Assembly (NCBI GenBank): GCA_003248865.1
Contig: QFPK01000018.1
Coordinates: 4,493 to 68,492 of the forward strand
Source: Sphingomonas sp.
Lineage (GTDB): Bacteria > Pseudomonadota > Alphaproteobacteria > Sphingomonadales > Sphingomonadaceae
Length of the DNA: 64,000 nt
Direction of reading: 5' to 3'
The position numbers and the translations under genes were made by a program. Each line of letters begins with the position of its first letter. Within the stretch, counting starts at the first letter, position 1. A model generated the notes under the pieces. It did no database searches. It saw nothing but the letters and a program-made list of their open reading frames with translations, and was not told where the DNA came from. Positions 16,513-24,918 of the stretch are shown piece by piece.

Positions 16513-17730
16513 ATGAGCGATTCGGTGAAGAAGGTTGTGCTGGCCTTTTCGGGCGGCCTCGATACCAGCGTGATCCTGAAGTGGCTGCAGTCCACCTACA
16601 ATTGCGAAGTCGTCACCTTCACAGCCGATCTGGGCCAGGGCGAAGAGCTGGAGCCCGCCCGCCACAAGGCGGAGCTGATGGGCGTGAAGCAGATCTTCAT
16701 CGACGATCTGCGCGAGGAATTCGTGAAGGATTTCGTGGCCCCCATGATGCGCTCCAACGCGCTCTATGAAGGCCAGTATCTGCTGGGCACCTCCATCGCC
16801 CGCCCGCTGATAGCCAAGCGCCAGATCGAGATCGCGAAGCAAGTGGGCGCAGACGCCGTCTCCCACGGTGCCACCGGCAAGGGCAATGATCAGGTGCGCT
16901 TCGAACTGGGCTATTACGCGCTCGCGCCCGACATCCGCATCATCGCCCCCTGGCGCGAATGGGATCTCACCAGCCGCGAAGCCCTCATCGCCTTCGCAGA
17001 GGCCCACCAGATCCCCATCCCGCGCGACAAGCGTGGCGAAAGCCCGTTCAGCACGGACGCGAACCTCCTCCACACCTCGTCCGAAGGCAAGGTGCTGGAA
17101 GACCCGTGGGAAGAAGTGCCGGACTATGTCTATTCCCGCACCGACAACCCGGAAACCGCACCCGACGTGCCGGAATATATCACCATCGATTTCGAACGCG
17201 GCGACCCGGTCGCCGTCAACGGCGAAGGCCTCTCCCCCGCCACCCTGCTCAAGAAGCTGAACGACCTCGGCAAGCTGCACGGCATCGGCCGCCTCGACCT
17301 CGTCGAGAACCGCTTCGTCGGCATGAAGTCGCGCGGCATGTACGAAACCCCCGGCGGCACCATCTGGCACGCCGCCCACCGCGGCATCGAATCCATCACA
17401 CTGGATCGCGGCGCCGCCCACCTGAAGGACGAACTCGCCGTCCGCTACGCCGAGCTGATCTACAACGGCTTCTGGTTCGCCCCCGAACGCGAAATGCTGC
17501 AAGCCGCCATCGATTATTCGCAGGACAAGGTGACAGGCACCGTCCGCCTGAAACTCTACAAGGGCAGCGTGAACGTGGTGGGCCGCAAATCCCCCTACAG
17601 CCTCTACAGCCCGAAGATCGTCACCTTCGAAGACGATCAGGGCGCCTACGACCAACGCGACGCCAAGGGCTTCATCAAGCTGAACGCGCTCAGGCTGCGG
17701 CTGCTCGGGCAACGCGACCGGCAGGGGTGA
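16513..17730 (+). CDS. argG: Argininosuccinate synthase
   Basis: The product is 405 residues and joins citrulline and aspartate with ATP in arginine biosynthesis. The ATP pyrophosphatase P-loop VLAFSGGLDTSVILKWL is at residues 8-24. EVVTFTADLGQGEELE, ATGKGNDQVRFELGYYAL and SRGMYETPGGTIWHAAHR are family signatures. MSDSVKKVV at 16513 is taken as the start; ATG 16501 (four residues longer) is equally possible because neither has a strong ribosome-binding site. The frame is open far upstream, but that part has no similarity to ArgG and lies antisense to other genes. Repeat copy C follows the stop. Confidence 0.96.
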   Translation: MSDSVKKVVLAFSGGLDTSVILKWLQSTYNCEVVTFTADLGQGEELEPARHKAELMGVKQIFIDDLREEFVKDFVAPMMRSNALYEGQYLLGTSIARPLIAKRQIEIAKQVGADAVSHGATGKGNDQVRFELGYYALAPDIRIIAPWREWDLTSREALIAFAEAHQIPIPRDKRGESPFSTDANLLHTSSEGKVLEDPWEEVPDYVYSRTDNPETAPDVPEYITIDFERGDPVAVNGEGLSPATLLKKLNDLGKLHGIGRLDLVENRFVGMKSRGMYETPGGTIWHAAHRGIESITLDRGAAHLKDELAVRYAELIYNGFWFAPEREMLQAAIDYSQDKVTGTVRLKLYKGSVNVVGRKSPYSLYSPKIVTFEDDQGAYDQRDAKGFIKLNALRLRLLGQRDRQG

Positions 17731-17748
17731 GCGAGGGGCGTTGCGGTT

Positions 17749-17982
17749 GAGGGGGCTCCGCCCCCTCAAACTCCCCCGGCAGGGAGATGATCTCCCTGCA
17801 CCCACATTCGTAAGCCACTCGTAGAGGTTGTGCTGACGGTGAGGCTTACTGCCTGCGGCGCCAGCAAGCCCAGGCGCCGCAGGCAATCAAACCAAGTCAC
17901 GCGCGCCACATCAGAGTAGCGCACAACGCCAACTTAGAGGGTGCAGGGAAATCATTTCCCTGCCCGCCGGAGGCAAAAAACC
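17749..17982 (+). repeat. Copy C of the multi-stem dispersed repeat
   Basis: It has the same module order as copy B: palindrome GAGGGGGCTCCGCCCCCTC at 17749-17767; the AGGGAGATGATCTCCCTG hairpin; central arms TGCCTGCGGCGCC at 17850-17862 and GGCGCCGCAGGCA at 17873-17885; the 'CACATCAGAGTAGCGC' spacer; the GGGAAATCATTTCCC palindrome; and the CCCGCCGGAGGCAAAAAACC end. It lies between convergent argG and the GtrA-like gene. Compared with B, the outer arms are nearly identical and the spacer differs. Confidence 0.9.
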
Positions 17983-17991
17983 CTCCTCGCC

Positions 17992-18384
17992 CTACCGCGC
18001 AAAAATCGCCCGGAACCGCGTGAACGTCACGACCGCAGCTGCCCCCATGCCGCCGGCGATTGCCAGCGCGTTGGGCAGGCCTGCGCGGTGCATCAGGGCG
18101 AACACGCCATAGTTCACGGCCATTCCCAGCGCCGCTGCCAGCACATAGCGCCCGAATTCGCGCCAGCTGGGTCGCCCGGCGGCGCGGAAGGTGAAGATGC
18201 GGTTGGCGAGGAAGCCGACGCAGACCGAGGCCGACAGCGAGATCAGCCGCCCGCCCAGCGGCGGCACGCCGGCCTCAGCCAGCAGCGTCAGCACGCCCCA
18301 GTCGACCCCGAACACCAGCGGCGCGACGAGGCCGAAGCGGAGCGTCTGGCCGATCCAGGCGGGGCGGGGCGCGGGTGAGGGCAT
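17992..18384 (-). CDS. GtrA family membrane protein
   Basis: The product is 130 residues with four hydrophobic segments and the GtrA layout: RFGLVAPLVFGVDWGVLTLL at the first helix, GFLANRIFTFR at the second, then GRYVLAAALGMAVNYGVFAL, and a last helix before FTRFRAIFA. GtrA-type proteins move or assist lipid-linked sugars across the inner membrane during O-antigen or teichoic acid glycosylation. The start is the ATG at 18384; the frame is open further upstream but without a family match. No glycosyltransferase gene lies beside it here. The AI-2E gene diverges from it. Confidence 0.82.
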   Translation of the reverse strand: MPSPAPRPAWIGQTLRFGLVAPLVFGVDWGVLTLLAEAGVPPLGGRLISLSASVCVGFLANRIFTFRAAGRPSWREFGRYVLAAALGMAVNYGVFALMHRAGLPNALAIAGGMGAAAVVTFTRFRAIFAR

Positions 18385-18462
18385 GGCGCCACAGAAGCCG
18401 CGCGGCGGTGGTTGGTCAAGCGCGTTAACGCGGCTATGGGGGTCGGGTAAGGAGTTGATAAT

Positions 18463-19545
18463 ATGGCAGGGCAAGGGGCACCCGTTTCGGATCTCACCAT
18501 CTTCCGTCGCACGCTTGTGGTGGCGGCGGGCATCGGCTTCGCCGTGGTGATGTGGCGGCTGACGGATCTGATCCTGCTGTTGCTGGCGGCGGCGCTGGTG
18601 GCCTTCATCTTCTACAAGTTCACCGGCTTTCTGCAGCGCAAGCTGCGGCTGCCCTTTCCGGCCGCGCTTGCGCTGGCGATCATCCTGCCCACGCTGTTCC
18701 TCGTCATCACCTTCGCCATGTTCGGCAACATGATGGCGGACCAGTTCGCGATCCTGTTCGCGCAGATTCCGCAAGCCTGGGCCGATCTGCAAGTCTGGCT
18801 GCAGACCAGCTCCATCGGCCGCGAGGTGATGGCGAGCGCGGGCAGTTTCGTGCCGGAGGGCAGCCGCATCGTCTCCATCGTGCAGACGGTGTTCTCAAGC
18901 CTGGGCACGGTCGTCACCAGCCTTGTGGTGGTGATCGTGGCGGGCATCTACCTTGCCGCGCAGCCCCGGCTTTATGGCCTGGGCGTGCTGCATCTGGTGC
19001 CGCCGCATGCCCGCCAGAAGACGGTGGAGGTGCTGCGCGCCGTGGCGGATGCGATCTCCAGCTGGCTGAAGGCGCAGGGGGTCAGCATGGTCTTCGTCGG
19101 CATCTTCACCGGCGTCGCGCTGTCCATCGTGGGCATCCCGGCCGCGCCGGCCATCGGGCTGGTGGCGGGCCTGTGCGAATTCGTGCCCTATCTGGGCACC
19201 ATCGTGGTGGCGATTCCCTCCATCCTGATCGGCTTCTCGATCAGCCCGGAAACGGGGGTGTGGACCATTGTCGCCATCGTGGTGGTGCAGCAGGTGCAGG
19301 GCAACATCGTCACCCCGCTCATTCAGTCCAGCATGGCGGAACTGCCGCCCGCGCTCACCATCTTCTCGCTGATTGCGGCGGGCGTGATCCTGGGGCCGAT
19401 GGGGGTGATCCTGGCGGTCCCCCTCACCGTGGTCGCGCAGACGCTGATCAAGAAACTGGTGGTCTACCCCGGCGACGTTGCGAATCCGGCCGCCGGGGCA
19501 GAAACCCTCAGCGACGAAGCCGCGACGCCGCCGACCGGATCTTGA
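18463..19545 (+). CDS. AI-2E family transporter (PerM-like membrane protein)
   Basis: The product is 360 residues with about eight membrane helices. Two helices lie near the N terminus, a soluble region follows (about 95-150), and then a block with FVGIFTGVALSIVGIPAAPA and GLVAGLCEFVPYLGTIVVAI. The C-terminal part has VVQQVQGNIVTPLIQSS and MGVILAVPLTVVAQTLIKK, which are the usual family signatures. Members have been linked to autoinducer-2 export or Na+/H+ antiport, but the substrate here is unknown. A GGTAAGGAG ribosome-binding sequence lies before the ATG. The 3' end overlaps the convergent HdeD-like gene by 38 bases. Confidence 0.88.
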   Translation: MAGQGAPVSDLTIFRRTLVVAAGIGFAVVMWRLTDLILLLLAAALVAFIFYKFTGFLQRKLRLPFPAALALAIILPTLFLVITFAMFGNMMADQFAILFAQIPQAWADLQVWLQTSSIGREVMASAGSFVPEGSRIVSIVQTVFSSLGTVVTSLVVVIVAGIYLAAQPRLYGLGVLHLVPPHARQKTVEVLRAVADAISSWLKAQGVSMVFVGIFTGVALSIVGIPAAPAIGLVAGLCEFVPYLGTIVVAIPSILIGFSISPETGVWTIVAIVVVQQVQGNIVTPLIQSSMAELPPALTIFSLIAAGVILGPMGVILAVPLTVVAQTLIKKLVVYPGDVANPAAGAETLSDEAATPPTGS

Positions 19546-20083
19546 AGCCCAGCACCAGCAGCAGCAGGCCGAAAGCGAACGCCCAGACGCCGATCCACCA
19601 GATCAGGATCTTCAGCCCCGCCATCGGCGCGAAGATCAGCACGGCGGCAAAGCCCAGGTTCACCAGCGCAGACAGCAGCAGCAGGCCGCGCCCATGGGCC
19701 GCATCCAGCCGGAACGAGGCGAACAGCAGCAGCAGGCCCGACACCAGAGAGCGGATCGCGATCAGGATGAAGATGAAGGTAACGGCAAAGCCCGGCACCG
19801 CGAACATCATCACGCCGATGGCGATGTTCAGCACGGCTTCCACCAGCAGCCACACCCAGCGCTCGCCGCGCCGCGCCTGGCCGAAGGCAGCGGCAAGGCC
19901 GAAGCCGCCGTCCACGATGGACCACAGGGCATAGACGAACAGCAGCGAGAAGCCCGCTACCTGCGGGCTGGCGAAGCAGAGGATGCCGAACAGCACCCCG
20001 GCGAGCCCGCGCAGCACGATCAGCCACCAGCGGTCCTCCAGAAGTTCCAGCAGGTTCGAGTAAACGATCGAAGAGCTCGCCAT
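19508..20083 (-). CDS. HdeD family (DUF308) membrane protein
   Basis: The product is 191 residues with six hydrophobic helices arranged as three similar pairs, the HdeD/DUF308 pattern. The N-terminal WWLIVLRGLAGVLFGILCF and the internal WVWLLVEAVLNIAIGVMMF show the repeat unit. E. coli HdeD is linked to acid resistance at high cell density; the role here is not known. AGGAG stands before the ATG at 20083. The 3' end overlaps the AI-2E transporter gene on the other strand, so the two transcripts could form antisense RNA over 38 bases. Confidence 0.85.
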   Translation of the reverse strand: MASSSIVYSNLLELLEDRWWLIVLRGLAGVLFGILCFASPQVAGFSLLFVYALWSIVDGGFGLAAAFGQARRGERWVWLLVEAVLNIAIGVMMFAVPGFAVTFIFILIAIRSLVSGLLLLFASFRLDAAHGRGLLLLSALVNLGFAAVLIFAPMAGLKILIWWIGVWAFAFGLLLLVLGFKIRSAASRLRR

Positions 20084-20142
20084 TTTTCAGTCTCCTGGCA
20101 GACAGATGCCAATTTTGATGAGGCCCCAGCCGCAGCGCGCCG

Positions 20143-20898
20143 TCAAGCCGGGTCGGTGATGGTTTCCACGCTGGTTTCGGGGTCGGCTGCCGGAGCGAGG
20201 CGAACGTCGCCCTGCTGCAGGCGCCCTTCGGCCGTCAGGGTCGCGTCGCCGCCTTCGATTGCGAACCCGGCCGCGGCCAGCCCCACCAGCGCCAGCCGGT
20301 TGTCGGGCCTCAGTCGCAGCTTGCCCGTCCAGCTGCCGTTGGCGCTCAGCCACAGGTCCAGCCCGGCGCGATCCCCGGGCAGCCGCAGCGGCGCGAACAG
20401 CCGGTCCCCGTCGCAGGCGGGCGATCCGCTGAGCGCGGGCGTTTCCCCAAGGAAGGGAATGCCGGACAGGCTGGTGGAGACCTGCCCGCCCGCCGAACGG
20501 CAGGCGCCGCGCGGCGACAGGGTGGTGTGCACATCCTGAAAACGGATCGTCAGCGCCGGCGCGGGGTATGGCAGCAGCTGCAACGGCAGTTCCCCGCTCA
20601 GCTCCTCCAGCCGCCGGTCCTGCCGTGTGCCGCCGGCCCGGCCGGACAGCGTCGGACCCATGCGGTGGAAGCGAAGGCTGGCCTCGCCCTTCAGCAGGCG
20701 GCCGGCATCCAGCCCCACGTCCACATCGCCCAGCGGCAGCCCGGCATAGCGGGCATTGCGCAGCCGGCCGCTCCAGATGGAGCCCGACACGTTGTCGGCC
20801 TCCAGCCCGGGCGCCAGCCGCGACGTGGCCGCAGACAGCGGGAAGAACAGGATCAGCAGCGCAAGCGCGCCCACCCCCAGAACAACAAGCCAGCGCAT
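20143..20898 (-). CDS. Type II secretion system protein N-like (GspN)
   Basis: The product is 251 residues. It has one N-terminal membrane segment (WLVVLGVGALALLILFFPL) and a periplasmic domain that begins with DNVSGSIWSGRLRNARYAGL, the conserved start of GspN and related proteins. GspN is a bitopic inner-membrane component of some type II secretion systems, near GspC. AGGAG before the ATG at 20898 decides the start; a longer frame runs to 20997. No other secretion gene is next to it, so it is either an orphan or belongs to a system encoded elsewhere. It diverges from asd. Confidence 0.75.
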   Translation of the reverse strand: MRWLVVLGVGALALLILFFPLSAATSRLAPGLEADNVSGSIWSGRLRNARYAGLPLGDVDVGLDAGRLLKGEASLRFHRMGPTLSGRAGGTRQDRRLEELSGELPLQLLPYPAPALTIRFQDVHTTLSPRGACRSAGGQVSTSLSGIPFLGETPALSGSPACDGDRLFAPLRLPGDRAGLDLWLSANGSWTGKLRLRPDNRLALVGLAAAGFAIEGGDATLTAEGRLQQGDVRLAPAADPETSVETITDPA

Positions 20899-21014
20899 CA
20901 AATCTCCTGCACGAACAATTATTACGACATTGACGGGCGCGCCGCACCGAGGCAATCCGCCGCGCTGCCTATTGGCATGTCCATATGGCAGCGACATGAT
21001 TTCGGAGACTGAAA

Positions 21015-22055
21015 GTGGGATATAAGGTTGTCGTCGTCGGGGCCACGGGAAATGTGGGCCGCGAAATGCTGAACATCCTGGCGGAGCGGGAATTCCCGAT
21101 CGCCGAGATTGCTGCCGTGGCCTCGCCGCGCAGCCAGGGTGACATCATTGAATTCGGCGACACCGACAAGACCATTAAAGTCCAGTCCATCGAGCATTTC
21201 GATTTCACCGGCTGGGATATCGCGCTGTTCGCCGCCGGCTCCGGCCCCACCAAGATCCACGCCCCCCGCGCGGCGGCGGCCGGCTGCGTCGTGATCGACA
21301 ATTCGTCGCTCTACCGCATGGAAGCCGACGTGCCGCTGATCGTGCCGGAAGTGAATCCGGACGCGATCGACGGCTACAAGAAGCGCAACATCATCGCCAA
21401 CCCCAACTGCTCCACCGCGCAGATGGTGGTGGCGCTGAAACCGCTGCACGATGCCGCCGGCATCACACGCGTGGTGGTGTCCACCTACCAGTCCGTCTCG
21501 GGCGCGGGGAAGGCCGGCATGGACGAGCTGTTCAGCCAGACCCGTTCCGTGTTCGTGGGTGAAGACAAGACGGTGGAGAAATTCACCAAGCAGATCGCAT
21601 TCAACGTGATCCCGCACATCGATGTCTTCGTGGGCGCCGACACCGGCTATGACGGCTACACCAAGGAAGAGCTGAAGATGGCGCAGGAGACGAACAAGAT
21701 TCTCTCCCCCGACATCAAGGTCAGCGCCACCTGCGTGCGCGTGCCCGTGTTCGTCGGCCATTCCGAAGCGATCTCCATCGAGTTCGAACGACCCCTCTCG
21801 GTCGCCAAGGCGCAATCCATCCTGCGCGAAGCGCCGGGCATCATGCTCGTCGACAAGCGCGAGGACGGCGGATACGTCACCCCCATCGAATGCGTGGGCG
21901 ACAGCGCCACCTATGTCAGCCGCGTCCGCAAGGACCCCACGGTCGAGAACGGCCTGACGCTCTGGTGCGTGTCGGACAATCTCCGCAAGGGCGCCGCGCT
22001 GAACGCCGTGCAGATCGCGGAACTGCTGGGCCGCCGGCACCTGAAAAAGGCCTGA
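21015..22055 (+). CDS. asd: Aspartate-semialdehyde dehydrogenase
   Basis: The product is 346 residues and reduces aspartyl phosphate to the semialdehyde on the way to lysine, methionine, threonine and diaminopimelate for the cell wall. The NADP-binding loop VVVVGATGNVGREML is at the N terminus. The active-site cysteine is in NPNCSTAQMV, and the substrate-binding region is near RVPVFVGHSEAISIEFE. The start is a GTG at 21015 with GGAGA 6 bases before it, an unusual but well-supported choice. It is probably a single-gene transcript, since a strong terminator follows at 22077. Confidence 0.95.
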   Translation: MGYKVVVVGATGNVGREMLNILAEREFPIAEIAAVASPRSQGDIIEFGDTDKTIKVQSIEHFDFTGWDIALFAAGSGPTKIHAPRAAAAGCVVIDNSSLYRMEADVPLIVPEVNPDAIDGYKKRNIIANPNCSTAQMVVALKPLHDAAGITRVVVSTYQSVSGAGKAGMDELFSQTRSVFVGEDKTVEKFTKQIAFNVIPHIDVFVGADTGYDGYTKEELKMAQETNKILSPDIKVSATCVRVPVFVGHSEAISIEFERPLSVAKAQSILREAPGIMLVDKREDGGYVTPIECVGDSATYVSRVRKDPTVENGLTLWCVSDNLRKGAALNAVQIAELLGRRHLKKA

Positions 22056-22076
22056 CGGCTTTTCAACGGACAGCGA

Positions 22077-22106
22077 GGGGCGCCCGGGAAACCGGGCGCC
22101 CCTTTT
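22077..22106 (+). terminator. Rho-independent terminator of asd
   Basis: GGGGCGCCCGG (22077-22087), loop GAAA, CCGGGCGCCCC (22092-22102) is a perfect 11-bp stem, followed by TTTT at 22103-22106. It lies 21 bases after the asd stop. Confidence 0.93.
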
Positions 22107-22108
22107 CC

Positions 22109-22123
22109 ATGCAAATTTTGCAT
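22109..22123. promoter_or_regulatory. AT-rich palindrome ATGCAAATTTTGCAT
   Basis: The arms ATGCAAA and TTTGCAT pair perfectly around one base. It sits directly behind the asd terminator and about 250 bases before ahpC. It could be a dimeric regulator site or chance; no regulator is recognised. Confidence 0.3.
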
Positions 22124-22292
22124 ACCAGACGGTTCGGAAACTTTTGCACTGCACAATCAGGGCTGCGCGGGCGACCCGCTTTGTTCGACTGAATGACTTA
22201 GCTCAAGGCGCGATCCCTTTTCCGCTCCTAGGGAAAGGGCATGTCCCGTTGCCGAATCAGCCCCCATTGATCGTTTTTGTCGATGAAGCGGG

Positions 22293-22313
22293 CGCACAAT
22301 ATCAATTTGTGCG
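22293..22313. promoter_or_regulatory. Candidate operator before ahpC
   Basis: CGCACAA (22293-22299) and TTGTGCG (22307-22313) are perfect inverted arms separated by 7 bases. The site is 63 bases before the ahpC start, where a promoter or activator site would be expected. Peroxide genes of this type are usually controlled by OxyR, but the sequence does not clearly match the OxyR consensus, so the regulator is left open. Confidence 0.4.
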
Positions 22314-22375
22314 ATTGCGCTCTGCTCCCTATCTCCGGACCTGCCCGAACCAATCCAACCAAAGAGGAGATTCGA

Positions 22376-22939
22376 ATGCCCATCATCGGAAGCACGCTGA
22401 AGCCGTTCAGCACCCAAGCTTACAAGTCCGGCAAGTTCGTGTCCGTGACGGACGCCGATGTCGCCGGCAAGTGGGCGATCTTCTTCTTCTATCCGGCCGA
22501 CTTCACCTTCGTGTGCCCGACCGAACTGGAAGATCTGGCCGGCATCTACGGCGAACTGCAGAAGCTCGGCGTTGAAGTCTATTCGGTCTCGACCGACACG
22601 CACTTCAGCCACAAGGCCTGGCACGACAGCTCGCCCGCCATCGGCAAGATCGACTATTACATGCTGGGCGACCAGAACCATGTGATCAGCACCAACTTCG
22701 ACGTGCTGCGCGAAGGCCAGGGCCTGGCCGATCGCGGCACCTTCGTGGTCGATCCGGACGGCGTGATCCAGCTCGCCGAAATCACCTCGGAAGGCGTCGG
22801 CCGCAATGCGTCCGAACTGCTGCGCAAGGTGAAGGCGGCGCAATATGTCCGCTCGCACCCCGGCGAAGTCTGCCCGGCCAAGTGGGAAGAGGGCGAAAAG
22901 ACGCTCGCTCCCTCGCTCGACCTCGTCGGCAAGATCTAA
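22376..22939 (+). CDS. ahpC: Alkyl hydroperoxide reductase subunit C (2-Cys peroxiredoxin)
   Basis: The product is 187 residues and reduces H2O2, organic peroxides and peroxynitrite in the cytoplasm. The peroxidatic Cys is in the FYPADFTFVCPTELEDL motif (about residue 47), and the resolving Cys is in HPGEVCPAKWEEGEKTL (about residue 166). The full C-terminal extension of the AhpC subgroup is present. GAGGAG lies 7 bases before the ATG. The frame upstream to 22277 is open but carries no AhpC sequence. The flavoprotein partner ahpF follows 75 bases downstream, so the two form the usual pair. Confidence 0.97.
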   Translation: MPIIGSTLKPFSTQAYKSGKFVSVTDADVAGKWAIFFFYPADFTFVCPTELEDLAGIYGELQKLGVEVYSVSTDTHFSHKAWHDSSPAIGKIDYYMLGDQNHVISTNFDVLREGQGLADRGTFVVDPDGVIQLAEITSEGVGRNASELLRKVKAAQYVRSHPGEVCPAKWEEGEKTLAPSLDLVGKI

Positions 22940-23014
22940 CCGAACACCCAAGACGTGCCGCCCTGCCCCCCGGCGGGGCGGTACGCACCCCCAAATTCCA
23001 AAGGAGACCCCGCG

Positions 23015-24598
23015 ATGCTCGATCAAAATCTGAAGGCCCAGCTGCAGGCCTATCTTGAGAAGGTCGTGCACCCGATCCAGCTGCGCGCCTCGCTCGACAA
23101 CAGCCCCAAGTCCGTCGAGCTGGAAGGCCTGCTGCAGGATATCGCGACCCTTTCCGACAAGGTGAGCTACGCCCGCACCGACGATGATGCGCGCAAGCCC
23201 AGCTTCGAGATCCGCCGCACCGGTACCGACGTCGCCGTGCGCTTCGCCGGCATCCCGATGGGCCATGAATTCACCTCCTTGGTGTTGGCCCTGCTGCAGG
23301 TCGGCGGCCACCCCAGCCGCGAGGCGCAGGATCTGCTGGATCAGGTGAAGGAGCTGGACGGCGACTTCAACTTCGAGACCTATTTCTCGCTGAGCTGCCA
23401 GAACTGCCCCGATGTGGTGCAGGCGCTGAACCTCGCCAGCGTGCTGAACCCGCGCATCCGCCACACCGCGATCGACGGCGCCCTGTTCCAGGGCGAAGTC
23501 GACGAGCGCAAGATCATGGCCGTGCCGACCGTCTATCTGAACGGCGAACCCTTCGCCAACGGCCGGATGGATCTGGCCCAGGTCGTGTCCAAGCTGGACA
23601 GCAACGCCTCGGCCCGCGCCGCCGCCAAGATCGCGCAGAAGTCGGCGTTTGACGTGCTGGTGGTGGGCGGTGGCCCGGCCGGTTCGGCGGCGGCCGTCTA
23701 TGCGGCGCGCAAGGGCATCCGCACCGGCGTCGCGGCGGAACGCTTCGGCGGCCAGCTGCACGACACGCTGGGGATCGAGAACTTCATCTCGGTGGAATAT
23801 ACCGAAGGCCCGAAGCTCGCCTCCAGCCTGGAAGCGCATGTGAAGTCGAACGGCGTGGACATCATGTCCCTGCAGAAGGCGACTGCGCTGATCCCAGCGG
23901 GAACGCCCGGCGGCCTGATCGAGGTGAAGCTGGAAAACGGCGCCAGCCTGCATAGCCGCACCGTCATCCTGTCCACCGGCGCGCGCTGGCGGAAGCTGGG
24001 TGTGCCCGGTGAGGAACAGTATCTGACGAAGGGCGTGGCCTTCTGCCCGCACTGCGACGGCCCGCTGTTCAAGGGCAAGCGCGTGGCGGTCGTCGGCGGA
24101 GGCAACTCCGGCGTGGAAGCCGCCATCGATCTCGCAGGGCTGGTCGCCCATGTGACGCTGGTGGAATTCGACAGCCAGCTGCGCGCCGACGCGGTGCTGC
24201 AGAACAAGCTGCGCAGCCTGCCCAACGTCTCCATCCTCACCTCGGCGCAGACCACCGAGATCAAGGGTGACGGCGAGAAGGTGAACGGCCTTGTGTACAA
24301 GAGCCGCACCGACGACAGCCTGCACACCGTCGATCTGGAAGGCGTGTTCGTGCAGATCGGCCTGGTGCCCAACACCGAATGGCTGAAAGGCACGCTCGAA
24401 CTCTCCAAATATGGCGAGATCGTCACCAATGCACGGGGCGAAACCAGCCTCCCCGGCGTGTTCGCGGCGGGCGACTGCACCACGGTGCCGTACAAGCAGA
24501 TCGTGATCGCCATGGGCGAAGGCGCCAAGGCCTCGCTGAGCGCGTTCGATTACATGATCCGCCTGCCGGAGCCCGAGGCCGAAGCCATCGCGGCCTGA
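23015..24598 (+). CDS. ahpF: Alkyl hydroperoxide reductase subunit F
   Basis: The product is 527 residues. AhpF passes electrons from NADH through FAD to AhpC. The N-terminal domain (about 1-200) has two thioredoxin folds with the CxxC centre SCQNCPD. The thioredoxin-reductase-like part has the FAD loop GGGPAGSAAAVYAARKG (about 218), the active CxxC in CPHCDGP, the NAD-binding GGGNSGVEAAIDLAG, and the C-terminal GVFAAGDCTTVPYKQI. AAGGAG stands before the ATG at 23015. A terminator follows at 24620. Regulation with ahpC is likely. Confidence 0.96.
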   Translation: MLDQNLKAQLQAYLEKVVHPIQLRASLDNSPKSVELEGLLQDIATLSDKVSYARTDDDARKPSFEIRRTGTDVAVRFAGIPMGHEFTSLVLALLQVGGHPSREAQDLLDQVKELDGDFNFETYFSLSCQNCPDVVQALNLASVLNPRIRHTAIDGALFQGEVDERKIMAVPTVYLNGEPFANGRMDLAQVVSKLDSNASARAAAKIAQKSAFDVLVVGGGPAGSAAAVYAARKGIRTGVAAERFGGQLHDTLGIENFISVEYTEGPKLASSLEAHVKSNGVDIMSLQKATALIPAGTPGGLIEVKLENGASLHSRTVILSTGARWRKLGVPGEEQYLTKGVAFCPHCDGPLFKGKRVAVVGGGNSGVEAAIDLAGLVAHVTLVEFDSQLRADAVLQNKLRSLPNVSILTSAQTTEIKGDGEKVNGLVYKSRTDDSLHTVDLEGVFVQIGLVPNTEWLKGTLELSKYGEIVTNARGETSLPGVFAAGDCTTVPYKQIVIAMGEGAKASLSAFDYMIRLPEPEAEAIAA

Positions 24599-24619
24599 GC
24601 ACGGACCACTTTAAGGGCA

Positions 24620-24651
24620 GGGCGGCGTCGGGTGACCGGCGCCGCCCTTTT
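24620..24651 (+). terminator. Rho-independent terminator of ahpF
   Basis: GGGCGGCG (24620-24627) pairs with CGCCGCCC (24640-24647), followed by TTTT (24648-24651). It is 21 bases after the ahpF stop. Confidence 0.88.
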
Positions 24652-24669
24652 CGTTTGGCGTGACCCAAT

Positions 24670-24730
24670 ATGCCTGCGGCGCGAAGGGCTCTGCCCTTCA
24701 CCCGGCAGGGGTGTGACACTCCTGCACCCC
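24670..24730 (+). repeat. Fragment F1 of the multi-stem dispersed repeat
   Basis: It starts with one arm of the central palindrome (TGCCTGCGGCGCG) directly joined to the AAGGGCTCTGCCCTT palindrome and the CCGGCAGGGG...CTCCTGCACCCC hairpin. The module order differs from copies B and C, so it is rearranged or partly deleted. The end module appears 190 bases later (F2). Confidence 0.75.
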
Positions 24731-24747
24731 AGAATTACCATATTGGT

Positions 24748-24763
24748 TGTTCCACGTGGAACA
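24748..24763. promoter_or_regulatory. Candidate parS (ParB-binding centromere site)
   Basis: TGTTCCACGTGGAACA is a perfect 16-base palindrome that fits the bacterial parS consensus TGTTTCACGTGAAACA apart from one symmetric substitution (T to C, A to G). Such sites load ParB and mark the origin domain of the chromosome. A half site TGTTCCACG recurs at 24822-24830. Read as protein, the site gives the MFHVEH string at 24747, which is not a gene. Confidence 0.78.
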
Positions 24764-24794
24764 TTGGCCTACACTTTGGAATCAAGGGGTTGGA

Positions 24795-24830
24795 TGTAGG
24801 ACGTGTAGGATTTGTAGGAAATGTTCCACG
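24795..24830 (+). repeat. Three 9-base repeats ending in a half parS site
   Basis: TGTAGG occurs at 24795, 24804 and 24813, each 9 bases apart, and TGTTCCACG follows at 24822 in the same phase. The function is unknown. The spacing next to parS makes an accessory binding role possible. Confidence 0.5.
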
Positions 24831-24918
24831 GCCTTCCTTCCCACTCAGGCTAAGCGGGTGGGGAGGATGGCGGCGGGTGAAAATAGATGTGTTACAAAGA
24901 ACAGTCCGCCAAATTCAT

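Larger units (their letters stand above)
22056..22375. other. asd-ahpC intergenic region
   Basis: This 320-base gap has no convincing gene. It holds the asd terminator (22077-22106), a 15-base palindrome (22109-22123), an inverted repeat that may be an operator (22293-22313), and the ahpC ribosome-binding site GAGGAG just before 22376. The short ORFs here are not supported. Confidence 0.8.
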
